DNA of 39,377 nucleotides from Parachlamydiales bacterium (GTDB taxonomy: Bacteria; Chlamydiota; Chlamydiia; Chlamydiales; Parachlamydiaceae), in assembly GCA_020051075.1 (NCBI GenBank), contig JAGVJP010000079.1:1-39377 (forward strand), in the 5' to 3' direction. The notes below the pieces were generated by a model. It saw only the letters and a program-made list of their open reading frames with translations, was not told the origin of the DNA and ran no database searches. Position numbers and translations under genes: made by a program. Of this stretch, positions 1-7,927 are shown piece after piece. How positions within the stretch are numbered: the first letter of the stretch is position 1; each line of letters opens with the position of its first letter.

Positions 1-978
1 GATGCTTGGTGGGCCGGATTTTTACTTGGGTTCTCCATCTCAATCGTGGCAGATGGATGCGGGCTAGGCCAACATTCCAGAGAAGCAGCACAGAGATCTG
101 TTGGGGCTGCCAAAAAGTATATTTGCGAGCATCTACATGAACACCTTACCCTCGAACGCTTAACTCAAATAGTGCTTAGTGCATTCGAAAAGGCACATCT
201 TGAATGTATTGAGGATAAATTCAATCCTCGGACAACGACTCTTAATGTCAATCTTTCTTTTACTTCAGTTGACGGAGAGAGGTATCTCCTCGTTGTAGGA
301 TTGGGCGATACGAAGAGTTACCTCTGCATGGGAACGACCGAGGGTTCTCCTGTTGTTATAGATCTTTCACAATATGAGGGATTTAATGCCACTGATTGTG
401 GAGGTGCCCTTGGAGGTTTTATGTCCACTATGAATGAAAGAAATGAAAGGGAATATATTATCCCCTACATGAATAATTTATCTGTTGTCTGTTGTAAATT
501 AGATCCAACAAAGAATTACTTAGTTCTCAATATGAGCGATGGAGTAACTAATAACTTGTCTCCAGAATTTTTTGGATTAAGTCCAAGTGAGGTAAATTTT
601 GTCATAGCAGCGTATGATCCCGACCTGAAGTGGGAACAGATCAAACGCCCAGGGTTAAGACATAAAATCCTCACAAAGTTTGCTAATGAAAGGTTAGCAG
701 AGATCCTTTCAGGATGCACTTTTTCTGCCGAAGAAAGCGTAGACGAAATTTGTAATAAGATCATTAAGCACTGTTCAGAGATGACGTTGGCTACTCGGGA
801 GTTTATGGAAAAAAATGTGAAATCACGGCAACCGGAAACAAGCAAAGAATATCCTGGTAAAATGGACCACACAACCGCTGTCGGTTTTAAAATTCTGAGT
901 ACAGTTTCTTCTTCTAGTGCCATTCATTCTTCTAGTTCCTCTTGCTCTTCGTCTTCAAGTCCGATTGTTGGTAACTAG
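1..978 (+). CDS. PPM/PP2C-type phosphatase-like protein, 5' end outside window
   Basis: The frame is open from base 1, so the protein begins upstream of the window and the GTG at 46 is probably internal. PP2C-like landmarks appear in order: a VADGCG segment near the left edge (metal-binding Asp followed by Gly), TTTLNVNL, VGLGDTKSYL, an MSDGVTNN segment where the second DG metal site is expected, and a late MDHTTAVGF segment resembling the DNxT(x)V block. A family member would dephosphorylate Ser/Thr residues using Mn/Mg. The third-site Asp-Asn looks changed to Asp-His. The last 30 residues are a low-complexity Ser tract. It converges on the LOG-family gene with an 18-base gap and no clear terminator. 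The fold call is fair; activity and substrate are unknown. Confidence 0.6.
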   Translation, partial: DAWWAGFLLGFSISIVADGCGLGQHSREAAQRSVGAAKKYICEHLHEHLTLERLTQIVLSAFEKAHLECIEDKFNPRTTTLNVNLSFTSVDGERYLLVVGLGDTKSYLCMGTTEGSPVVIDLSQYEGFNATDCGGALGGFMSTMNERNEREYIIPYMNNLSVVCCKLDPTKNYLVLNMSDGVTNNLSPEFFGLSPSEVNFVIAAYDPDLKWEQIKRPGLRHKILTKFANERLAEILSGCTFSAEESVDEICNKIIKHCSEMTLATREFMEKNVKSRQPETSKEYPGKMDHTTAVGFKILSTVSSSSAIHSSSSSCSSSSSPIVGN

Positions 979-996
979 TGTCTAATTGCATAGTGT

Positions 997-1686
997 TTAG
1001 AAGTTGCGAGTGGCCCGGTCACGCTGGTAGTGCCGTTCAATGCCATTAGCAACTTCTTCGGGATCATCTGTAATTTGAAACATATCAAAATCTTTCGGTG
1101 AGATGCAGCCGTGTGAGAGCATCGTATTTTCGATCCATTTGAACATCTCGCACCAGTATTCCTTTCCCATTAGATAGATCGGAAAAGGTTTAATCTTCTT
1201 CGTTTGAATCAATGTTAAGGCTTCAAACAGTTCATCTAGCGTTCCAAACCCTCCAGGAAGAAACACATACCCTTGGGCATAACGGATGAACATCACCTTG
1301 CGGATAAAGAAGTATCGGAATTTTAAACGGTATTTAGGATTAATGAAGCGATTTGGCTCCGATTCGAATGGCAGGTCGATGGCTAATCCACAGGAAGGGC
1401 CATTGGCTTCAAGAGCTCCTTTATTAGCCGCTTCCATGATGCCGGGTCCGCCTCCTGTAATGATGGCAAAGCCTTTCAATGCAATTTGGCGTGCAACGTC
1501 GATCGCTAAGTTGTAATAGAGTGAGTCTTCGGTGAGGCGGGCGGACCCAAAAATTGAGACTGATGGACCCAAATTTGTCATCGTCTCAAAGCCGTCTACA
1601 AATTCGGATACGATCCGAAAAACGCGCCAGGAATCGTGGGTGAAAATCTTTTTGTCGTACTCATCATTGTCGTCGTATTGAATCAT
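997..1686 (-). CDS. LOG-family nucleotide-binding protein (TIGR00730 type)
   Basis: This 229-residue Rossmann-like protein has the two LOG/lysine-decarboxylase-like signatures: GGGPGIMEAANKGA (about residues 78-91) and PGGFGTLDE (about 142-150). Characterised family members hydrolyse cytokinin riboside 5'-monophosphates or other nucleoside monophosphates to base plus ribose 5-phosphate. The bacterial role is often nucleotide salvage or unknown. Length is normal for the longer bacterial group. A GGAG about 11 bases upstream supports the ATG at 1686. It is transcribed in the same direction as yitT-queG, but a strong hairpin at 1801-1835 separates them, so it probably has its own promoter. Family is confident; substrate cannot be read from sequence. 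Confidence 0.85.
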   Translation of the reverse strand: MIQYDDNDEYDKKIFTHDSWRVFRIVSEFVDGFETMTNLGPSVSIFGSARLTEDSLYYNLAIDVARQIALKGFAIITGGGPGIMEAANKGALEANGPSCGLAIDLPFESEPNRFINPKYRLKFRYFFIRKVMFIRYAQGYVFLPGGFGTLDELFEALTLIQTKKIKPFPIYLMGKEYWCEMFKWIENTMLSHGCISPKDFDMFQITDDPEEVANGIERHYQRDRATRNF

Positions 1687-1800
1687 CTTGCACTCACTCC
1701 ATCTGTCTATTTGGGCTTCTATTGGGAATAAGCCTTATCGAATAAACTAGCAAGAATTTTTGCAACAGGATGAGCAAGATCGCAACTTCCCATCATATAA

Positions 1801-1835
1801 AAAACAGGATAAGCGATCCTGCTTATCCTGTTTTT
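1801..1835 (-). terminator. 14-bp hairpin terminator downstream of queG
   Basis: AAAACAGGATAAGC (1801-1814) is followed by a 6-base loop and its exact complement. On the minus strand, downstream of the queG stop, the stem ends in a U-rich run, giving a rho-independent terminator. The core CAGGAT word belongs to a repeat family seen again at 7676-7918, so this terminator may derive from a repeat insertion. Confidence 0.75.
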
Positions 1836-1847
1836 GCTCTATTGTGT

Positions 1848-2777
1848 TTATCTTGTTAATGTATCGAAGGTGTGTTTGAGTCCTACCACGCCTCGTCGCT
1901 GCAAGGGCGTGCCGAATAATCGTTCGGGTTCTCTTTCCAACTTCGCGATCGATGCTCCCGAAAGATAGATTCCAACCCCTGCGTCTGGTGAGAATGCCGC
2001 TTGTGTAGAAGAGGGCTTCCTTTGATTATGGGGACACACATCTTGACAGATGTCACAGCCGAAGATATAGCCCGGATTCCGTCGCTGGATTTCACTGGGG
2101 ATCTCTTCTTTAGACTCTATCAGATGATAAGAAAGACAGCGGGTTGCATCGAGTTGGTACGGTGTTGACAGCGCACCTGTTGGACAGGCATCGATGCATC
2201 GTGTGCATGAACCGCAACGGGGGAGATGAGCAACGATCGCCGGCTGCATGGGTTGCGTGAACTCAAGCGTCGTCAGAATGCCCGATAAGAGGGTAAAGGT
2301 CCCAAAGCGGCGGTGGATGAGTAAAGTGTTTTTTCCGAGCCAGCCTAGGCCAGCCTGCACTGCTAATGCCTTTTCCAAGAGAGGACTCGAATCACTAAAC
2401 CCTTTGGCTATCCCCTTGGTTCCAACTTCCTCTTCCAGCCACTGGATAAATTTTTTTAGCCTTTTTCGATGAAGGTGGTGATAGTCTCTTCCTCTTGCAT
2501 AAGAGGCAACAACTCCAAATTCTTTTTCAAAGGGGACGGGTGTTTGCTTGTAATAGGAGATGAACATGATCGCTGTCTTGGCGCCAGGGAGCAGCTTCTG
2601 AGGATCGCATCGATTGGCGTTCTCCATATAGGTTAATTTGGCGTGGCCTTTGCGCTCGACCCATTTTTCATAAGCGATGATGTCTTCATGAGGAATAATA
2701 GCCTTCGTCATGCCTATGTCGTCCCATCCGAGGCTTAAGCCTTGATGCCGGATGTCTTCAAACGATAGGGTCTTCAT
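1848..2777 (-). CDS. queG: Epoxyqueuosine reductase QueG
   Basis: QueG reduces epoxyqueuosine to queuosine in the wobble position of tRNAs with GUN anticodons (tRNA-Asp, -Asn, -His, -Tyr), using cobalamin and two 4Fe-4S clusters. The 309-residue protein has the expected ferredoxin-like cysteines: C188, C191, C194, C198 in CGSCTRCIDACP, then C214, and C241, C244, C248 in CDICQDVCP. The FSDSSPLLEKALA segment (about 127-139) carries the probable catalytic Asp. Its ATG overlaps the yitT stop codon in an ATGA, so translation is likely coupled. A client tRNA-Asp(GTC) lies about 1 kb upstream and tRNA-Tyr(GTA) about 9 kb away, though adjacency proves nothing. Length is typical. Confidence 0.95.
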   Translation of the reverse strand: MKTLSFEDIRHQGLSLGWDDIGMTKAIIPHEDIIAYEKWVERKGHAKLTYMENANRCDPQKLLPGAKTAIMFISYYKQTPVPFEKEFGVVASYARGRDYHHLHRKRLKKFIQWLEEEVGTKGIAKGFSDSSPLLEKALAVQAGLGWLGKNTLLIHRRFGTFTLLSGILTTLEFTQPMQPAIVAHLPRCGSCTRCIDACPTGALSTPYQLDATRCLSYHLIESKEEIPSEIQRRNPGYIFGCDICQDVCPHNQRKPSSTQAAFSPDAGVGIYLSGASIAKLEREPERLFGTPLQRRGVVGLKHTFDTLTR

Positions 2778-3706
2778 TCATCTTGTGGTTGCTTTTGGAA
2801 GATACTCGAAAAGATGTGTTCCATCCGCGTCATCTTTTTTTGACCGGCAGGCTTGCCAGAGACTTCGTGGAGGTTCTCGATGGCGATAAAGGCTGCAGGA
2901 TCTTCACGGAGGATTAAATCTTTCAATTCAGCTAATTGGAGTCGTTCTGCGATAACGTATAAGATCTCCCGCTCATCTCCGGAAAATCCTCCTCTCCCAT
3001 ACATGATCGTGAGGCCTAGTCCAAGTTCATAGACGATGGCATCAGCGATCGCTTTGGGCTTCGAAGAGATAATCAAAACCGATTTGGTTTCATCCAGTCC
3101 GGTGATGACGGTATCCATGATTTTAATGACGACGATATAGGTAATTAATGACATCAAAGGGGGATGCCAATCATTGAGGACAAGACCTAAAGCACCAAAC
3201 ACAAAGACGTTGCAGAAAAGCACAACCTGTCCAACGGTGAGCCCCGTTCGGCGGTTGATGATAATCCCTAAGATTTCTGTTCCATCCAGGCAACCCCCTT
3301 CGCGGATGATCAGACCGATGCCGACGCCGAGGATCGCTCCGCCAATGACCACAATTTCGAGGCTGTCTCCTTTAAACTGAAAAGGGATCTGCGTCGAAAT
3401 AAACACCATCGACCCTGCAAACAATATGTTTGCGACGATCATGTGGACAACAAAATATTTCCCTATCGAGCGATAGGCTAAGAACAGAAAAGGGATGTTC
3501 AAAAGAATTAGGAGGATGGGAACAACTTGTTTGCCAAAAACATTACCAAATATCATCGCAACGCCCACGATGCCGCCGTCGATCAAATTATTTGGGATGA
3601 AAAATACTTCTAGAGAGAACGCAGCGAGGAAAGCGCCTAACGCCATCCAGAAATAGACGAGAATCTGCGAAAGCAAAGATCTTTTAGCTGTTTGGGAAGC
3701 ATGCAT
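2774..3706 (-). CDS. YitT family membrane protein (DUF161 + DUF2179)
   Basis: This 310-residue protein has about five or six hydrophobic helices in residues 18-205, including GIVGVAMIFGN and GLIIREGGCLDGTEILG. A soluble C-terminal domain follows (about 215-285, with SGDEREILYVIAERL and LILREDPAAFIAIENLHEVSG), typical of the YitT/YpjC group. The family acts in the inner membrane; its substrate is not established. It is the first gene of a two-gene unit with queG, overlapping it by four bases. The metabolic link between the two is not obvious. The tRNA-Asp and tRNA-Val genes lie immediately upstream on the same strand. Confidence 0.85.
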   Translation of the reverse strand: MHASQTAKRSLLSQILVYFWMALGAFLAAFSLEVFFIPNNLIDGGIVGVAMIFGNVFGKQVVPILLILLNIPFLFLAYRSIGKYFVVHMIVANILFAGSMVFISTQIPFQFKGDSLEIVVIGGAILGVGIGLIIREGGCLDGTEILGIIINRRTGLTVGQVVLFCNVFVFGALGLVLNDWHPPLMSLITYIVVIKIMDTVITGLDETKSVLIISSKPKAIADAIVYELGLGLTIMYGRGGFSGDEREILYVIAERLQLAELKDLILREDPAAFIAIENLHEVSGKPAGQKKMTRMEHIFSSIFQKQPQDE

Positions 3707-3759
3707 AAAATGGATCCATGAAAATAGGTCGTGGAGGGAGGCACAAAATATCTAAAGAT

Positions 3760-3833
3760 CGCGAGAGACGGGACTCGAACCCGCAACTTCCGACATGACA
3801 AGCCGGTGCTCTAACCGATTGAACTACTCTCGC
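3760..3833 (-). tRNA. tRNA-Asp (GTC)
   Basis: Read on the minus strand, a full cloverleaf forms: acceptor GCGAGAG/CTCTCGC, D arm with GGTTAGAG, anticodon stem CCGGC/GTCGG around loop TTGTCAT (anticodon GTC), and TTCGAGT T loop. The discriminator base is G, as expected for Asp. CCA is not encoded. Confidence 0.95.
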
Positions 3834-3849
3834 ATATTTGTGCATATCT

Positions 3850-3922
3850 TGGGCGCAACAGGACTCGAACCTATGACCGCCTGTGTGTAAAACAGGAGCT
3901 CTACCAACTGAGCTATACGCCC
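3850..3922 (-). tRNA. tRNA-Val (TAC)
   Basis: The minus-strand cloverleaf has acceptor GGGCGTA/TGCGCCC (one weak pair), D arm GCTCAGTTGGTAGAGC, anticodon stem CCTGT/ACAGG with loop TTTACAC (anticodon TAC) and a standard T arm. It lies 16 bases upstream of tRNA-Asp on the same strand, so the two are probably co-transcribed. Confidence 0.95.
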
Positions 3923-4066
3923 ATGCAAAATATATAAGCTCAAACTTTAACGATCCTTCAAATTTAGCGCAACAGAAATTTTCTGAAATTCTTCATACCC
4001 CTCCTTTTTTGCCCCTTTGCGTTAAAAATAGTTACTGTTAGTTTTGCGTAAAGATAAAATAAAAAC

Positions 4067-4094
4067 TTGATAAATTTCTAAATATCTGTATGAT
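4067..4094 (+). promoter_or_regulatory. Sigma70-type promoter for the MORN protein gene
   Basis: TTGATA (4067-4072) and TATGAT (4089-4094) are separated by 16 bases in AT-rich sequence about 100 bases upstream of the ATG at 4196. This fits a housekeeping promoter with a roughly 95-base leader. Confidence 0.5.
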
Positions 4095-4195
4095 GAGGTT
4101 TAAAGAACTATTGGTCGGTTTGTGGCCCTTTTGGGTTGGTTTGAAGCGGTGTATTTCTAGTTCTTGTTATCAACACTAGATGAGGAGGTTATTTT

Positions 4196-5602
4196 ATGAG
4201 TATTACTAACGTAAGAATGGCTGGTTGCGGAATTTTTTCATGCTTAAGCAGAAAATTTTCGTGTCTAAACCCTCTAGCAGCAAGGGTTTTGTCATTAGGT
4301 TTATTAGCTGCCGGCTTATTGGCTGCAGCATTCATCGCTCATTATTATCGTACTCATAGAGCCTCTCTCATAGCAAATCGCACACCACCGAATCCAATTC
4401 CTAATACCGTAAGACCAGGAGAAGAACGAAAGTCTTACTCAGATGGTCGAGAAGAGGTCGGGGTATTTCGAGGAGGGGTGCTCACATCCGGAGACAAACG
4501 GTTCCCTAATACACAGACAGCTAGAGAAAAATTGATTCGAGGCAGCTTCGATTCTGCTGGGCGTTTACATGGACAAGGCAAGATTGAATATTGGAATGGC
4601 ATTACGATAGAAGGCGAATTTAATCATGGTGTTTTGGTTAGAGGAAGCAAAAATTACCCAAATCCATGTCGAGATCATGATTCTGGGAATATTATCCCAT
4701 TTTTATCAATGGAAGGGACGTTTGACGCTCAAGGCAGATTACATGGAGAACAGTGTAAAGTTGTTTCAACAGATGGAAGCGAGTGCGAAGGAAGATTTGA
4801 CAAGGGCGTCTTCATCAGTGGTGTTCAGAGATTTAAAGAGGGGGCGATTGCTTCTAGACAAGGGACTTTTGACCGAGATGGTGTTCTGCATGGGCCAAAT
4901 TGCATTGAAACACTTCGCGATCGCACAGTCTTTACCGGAACATTTGATAAAGGCAGCTTAGTTGATGGAAATATCGTGTATCAATCTGGTGAAATAAGAA
5001 AACGGGAAGGAACGTTTGTTTCTGGTTTGTTAGAAGGAATTTCGTGCTCCGTTGAATACTTTGATGGAAGAAGGCTGAGTGGTCGATTTGTCGGCAACAA
5101 ACTCGTCGAAGGGACAAGAGAATTTGTCACCGCAGTGATGGGCGGAAGACGAAGGGAGACGGGGAATTTTACGACTCCTGAAGCTGGTCAAAGCGTTGTA
5201 CATGGAAAAGATTGTACAATTGAGTTCTTTGGCGGCAATAATTGGACAGGGACAATCAATGAGAATGGGGAATTCACAAAAGGAATTAAGCGTTATACTG
5301 AAGGGACAAATCAAGACATTGTCTCCGAAGATGGGACCTTCGTGAATAATGTATTGAGAAACGGAACGATTACATATCGCACTGGTAAAACCGTTGAAGG
5401 AACTTTCAACCCTAGCGGCGAATGGGATGGAGAGATGACCATTAACGAAGCAGGAAAGACAAGTCAAGGAACCTATCAAAGCGGGATTTTAAGAGGACAA
5501 TTAAACGAAATACCCTATTTTAATCCACCCATTCATTCACACCGCCTTCATAACCATTCAGGAGGCTTTGATCCTTCACAAGAGATGCAGGTTCGACAAT
5601 AG
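4196..5602 (+). CDS. MORN-repeat-like protein with N-terminal membrane segment
   Basis: The start is fixed by an AGGAGG about 9 bases upstream of the ATG. The 468-residue protein has a Cys-rich N-terminus, one strong hydrophobic segment (about residues 28-49), then a long region of MORN-type units every 35-45 residues. Each unit carries a GxF or GTF plus DxxGxLHG pattern, for example GSFDSAGRLHGQGKIEYWNG, GTFDAQGRLHGEQ, GTFDRDGVLHGPN and GTFNPSGEWDGEM. MORN repeats form extended beta-hairpin rods that bind lipids or proteins. A single-pass anchor with an exported or cytosolic repeat domain suits a surface or scaffold role. Function is not known. It is convergent with surE, with an inverted repeat between them. 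Confidence 0.65.
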   Translation: MSITNVRMAGCGIFSCLSRKFSCLNPLAARVLSLGLLAAGLLAAAFIAHYYRTHRASLIANRTPPNPIPNTVRPGEERKSYSDGREEVGVFRGGVLTSGDKRFPNTQTAREKLIRGSFDSAGRLHGQGKIEYWNGITIEGEFNHGVLVRGSKNYPNPCRDHDSGNIIPFLSMEGTFDAQGRLHGEQCKVVSTDGSECEGRFDKGVFISGVQRFKEGAIASRQGTFDRDGVLHGPNCIETLRDRTVFTGTFDKGSLVDGNIVYQSGEIRKREGTFVSGLLEGISCSVEYFDGRRLSGRFVGNKLVEGTREFVTAVMGGRRRETGNFTTPEAGQSVVHGKDCTIEFFGGNNWTGTINENGEFTKGIKRYTEGTNQDIVSEDGTFVNNVLRNGTITYRTGKTVEGTFNPSGEWDGEMTINEAGKTSQGTYQSGILRGQLNEIPYFNPPIHSHRLHNHSGGFDPSQEMQVRQ

Positions 5603-5610
5603 TGGTTCAT

Positions 5611-5678
5611 GAGGGGTTGTGAAAGTTAGAGTCGGTTTGATCACGTTAACAAACCAGGTCTCTAATTTTTCACAGCCT
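5611..5678. terminator. Bidirectional terminator between the MORN gene and surE
   Basis: An imperfect 18-21 base inverted repeat (arms at 5611-5631 and 5660-5678, GTGAAA.../...TTTCAC core) encloses a second short stem GGTTTG/CAAACC. It lies between convergent genes and overlaps the last codons of surE, consistent with shared termination. Confidence 0.5.
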
Positions 5679-6474
5679 CTGTCGATTGGTTGACAAAGGT
5701 TTCAAAAGCTTGACGGTGCTGTTCAAGGTGGCGATGATGGGTCAAGTCTCCCACATGAATTGGCACCGCAGTTGCGAAACCTTGTCTTAAGTGCACAATG
5801 TCGCTATCGAGATCTTCATCAAATTGGGCAAGGCGAGAGCCTAGCCAATAATACGAGGATTTCTCAGCCGGATGTTCTCGGTGTTCGGGATCTTCACCCC
5901 AATATTCCTTCCCTTGTTTAACCAACCTTACTCCCTGAAAATTGGTCTGCATTTGCTGCGGAAAATTGACATTTAAAAATGTTCCCGCGGGTAGGGGATG
6001 ATTCAACATATAATTGACGATGGAAGGGATGTGCTGCTCAAGAAGTTGATAGTTTGGGTCAAAATAATCGCAAATAGAAAAAGCGATGCCTGGGATATCG
6101 TGCATCAGCCCCTCGATCACACCTCCGACAGTGCCGCTGTAGAGAAGATTCCTCCCCGCATTCGTTCCGCGGTTGATTCCCGACACGACGAGGTCTGGGC
6201 TTTTCTTTAAGATCACATTAAGAGCCAATTTAATGCAGTCAGCAGGAGTGCCATTCACAGACCAAATGCTGGATTCGCTGCTGTCATTCCAGTGAACCGG
6301 AGTAATGTGCAGGGGATCGCGAACTGTGATGGATAATCCAACAGCAGATTGTTCATATGTTGGAGCAACGACGACGAGGTCGCCGATTTCTCTCAGGGAT
6401 TGCCATAAGTGTTTAATGCCAGGAGCATGCACACCATCATCATTGGTAATCAATATTAACGGTCGGTTTGACAT
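5662..6474 (-). CDS. surE: 5'/3'-nucleotidase SurE
   Basis: SurE removes phosphate from nucleoside monophosphates, and in some species from short polyphosphate, in the cytosol using a divalent metal. The 270-residue protein opens with ILITNDDGVHAPG, whose N11, D12 and D13 include the metal ligands. It then shows VVAPTYEQSAVG with the conserved Ser, VNGTPADCIKLA, and SGINRGTNAG with the metal-binding Asn. An AAGGAT upstream of the ATG supports the start. It is monocistronic here; the downstream repeat pair with the MORN gene supplies the terminator. From memory, chlamydial genomes place surE near a ttcA-type gene, which also lies 4 kb away here; this should be verified. Confidence 0.95.
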   Translation of the reverse strand: MSNRPLILITNDDGVHAPGIKHLWQSLREIGDLVVVAPTYEQSAVGLSITVRDPLHITPVHWNDSSESSIWSVNGTPADCIKLALNVILKKSPDLVVSGINRGTNAGRNLLYSGTVGGVIEGLMHDIPGIAFSICDYFDPNYQLLEQHIPSIVNYMLNHPLPAGTFLNVNFPQQMQTNFQGVRLVKQGKEYWGEDPEHREHPAEKSSYYWLGSRLAQFDEDLDSDIVHLRQGFATAVPIHVGDLTHHRHLEQHRQAFETFVNQSTEAVKN

Positions 6475-6613
6475 AATAATCCTTAGTTATCTTTAGTACT
6501 CTAAATTGTTTATTTGTTTAATCTTTTCCGCGAAAATTATATATACTAAATATTTTAGATGTTATAATAAATTTTACGTTTAGGTGAATTTTTGAAATTA
6601 TCTGAGATGCATT

Positions 6614-7675
6614 ATGACAGATTTGCTCCCCAAGATCAATAGTGACGACACAGATGATCAAGATTTAGAAAGAACGGTTTATTCCGAAACTCCTCATCTC
6701 CTTGAACCCAAAGTAGATGGAGCAGAGTTGAGAAATGATGTGATAAACCACTTCTACTCTCAGATAAAGAAAATCCCAGCGCTGATGGATCAGACCGCTT
6801 CGGCCGATCAGCCTCTATTGCGTCAATTGCAGTCTGTTCAGCACTCTGCCCTGCAGATCATACATACATTTCATGAGCAGAAAGAGGCCATCATCAAACA
6901 CTATGACTTTTCGTTGCAGCCTGTCGCAAAAGAGGTATTAGATGAGTTGCTGTGCCATGCAGAGAAACTTAAACAGCAACTATCTTGTCACCAGGATTTC
7001 AGTTCAGCAGAGGAAGTCGATTGGGAAGAGTATATCCAGAAATGGACGGAGATTTGTGAGCATTGGCATAGTCGAAAAGCATTGGCGGATAGAATATTAG
7101 CTGTCGTTTCTGAACGGGCGATGCATAGCATTGATAAAGACATTAGAGTGATTCAAGATTATCAAAATCATCAACTTGCAAATGTCAACATTGAGAAAAA
7201 TAAGCGAAAAACCTTGCAAGAGCGCTTGGCTCAAGTGACAGAAGAGCCGTTGAATCAGCTTGTTGCCCTGCGGAATCAAACGCATCAACACACCTCGCTC
7301 ATTCAAGCTGCCGCATGGTTGGCAAGCTTTCAAGAAGAACGTGAAAGCTATTTCGACCAGCTCCTCTTGAAAATTGACACCGCTGTAAGAGATATTGTCG
7401 ACGTTGCAGACAAGGAAGATGTTCTCTCATACTCTTCTGAAGACGAAGGGGAAATTGTCTTCATGGAACGGGAGTTAGAGAGCATTCTTTTCGCCATCGA
7501 CACTGTGGACGGCGCCAACAAAACCGACACCTTGTTTATAGGATGTCGTTTGGAAAGTTTACTTGATCACTTAGAAGGCATCGACATCAATGCTATTCCA
7601 AAACGTCTACAGAATAGGGTGAGCTCGATTAAAGAGCAAATCTATCATGCTTTCGAAGACATTACCAGCACCTAG
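6614..7675 (+). CDS. Hypothetical helical/coiled-coil protein
   Basis: I do not recognise this 353-residue protein. It is almost entirely charged and helical, with no signal peptide or membrane segment. It is rich in Gln, His and Glu, with heptad-like stretches around residues 55-130 and 180-250. It includes acidic patches such as EDEGEIVFMERELE near residue 280. The N-terminus (NSDDTDDQDLERT) is acidic and probably disordered. It stands alone, preceded by AT-rich sequence at 6475-6613 and followed by a 61-bp inverted repeat. In an intracellular bacterium such proteins are often secreted effectors or scaffolds, but nothing in the sequence shows that. The start is the first ATG after an in-frame stop. 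Confidence 0.6.
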   Translation: MTDLLPKINSDDTDDQDLERTVYSETPHLLEPKVDGAELRNDVINHFYSQIKKIPALMDQTASADQPLLRQLQSVQHSALQIIHTFHEQKEAIIKHYDFSLQPVAKEVLDELLCHAEKLKQQLSCHQDFSSAEEVDWEEYIQKWTEICEHWHSRKALADRILAVVSERAMHSIDKDIRVIQDYQNHQLANVNIEKNKRKTLQERLAQVTEEPLNQLVALRNQTHQHTSLIQAAAWLASFQEERESYFDQLLLKIDTAVRDIVDVADKEDVLSYSSEDEGEIVFMERELESILFAIDTVDGANKTDTLFIGCRLESLLDHLEGIDINAIPKRLQNRVSSIKEQIYHAFEDITST

Positions 7676-7918
7676 CCACAAGATGAACAGGATAGACAAA
7701 AAAACAGGATGGGCAGGATCGCTGCGCGGCAGGATATGCAGGATAGAAATGATAGGGGAAGATAAAAAAATTATATCATTTTTTTTGCTGTTCTTTTCTT
7801 CCTATTTTTAACTATCTTTATCTATCCTGCCCATTCTGTTTTTTTGTTTATCCTGCCTATCCTGCCGCGCAGCGATCCTGCCCATCCTGTTTTTTTGTCT
7901 ATCCTGTTCATCTTGTGG
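7676..7918. repeat. 61-bp perfect inverted repeat built of CAGGAT units
   Basis: Bases 7676-7736 and 7858-7918 are exact reverse complements (61 bp each). The pairing continues imperfectly inward around an AT-rich centre near 7780. The arms are built from CAGGAT-type words, including GATCGCTGCGCGGCAGGAT. It lies exactly between the convergent helical-protein gene and the TraB-like gene, so it can act as a two-way terminator. Its size is more like a palindromic mobile repeat. Confidence 0.9.
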
Positions 7919-7927
7919 GGCTCCCCC

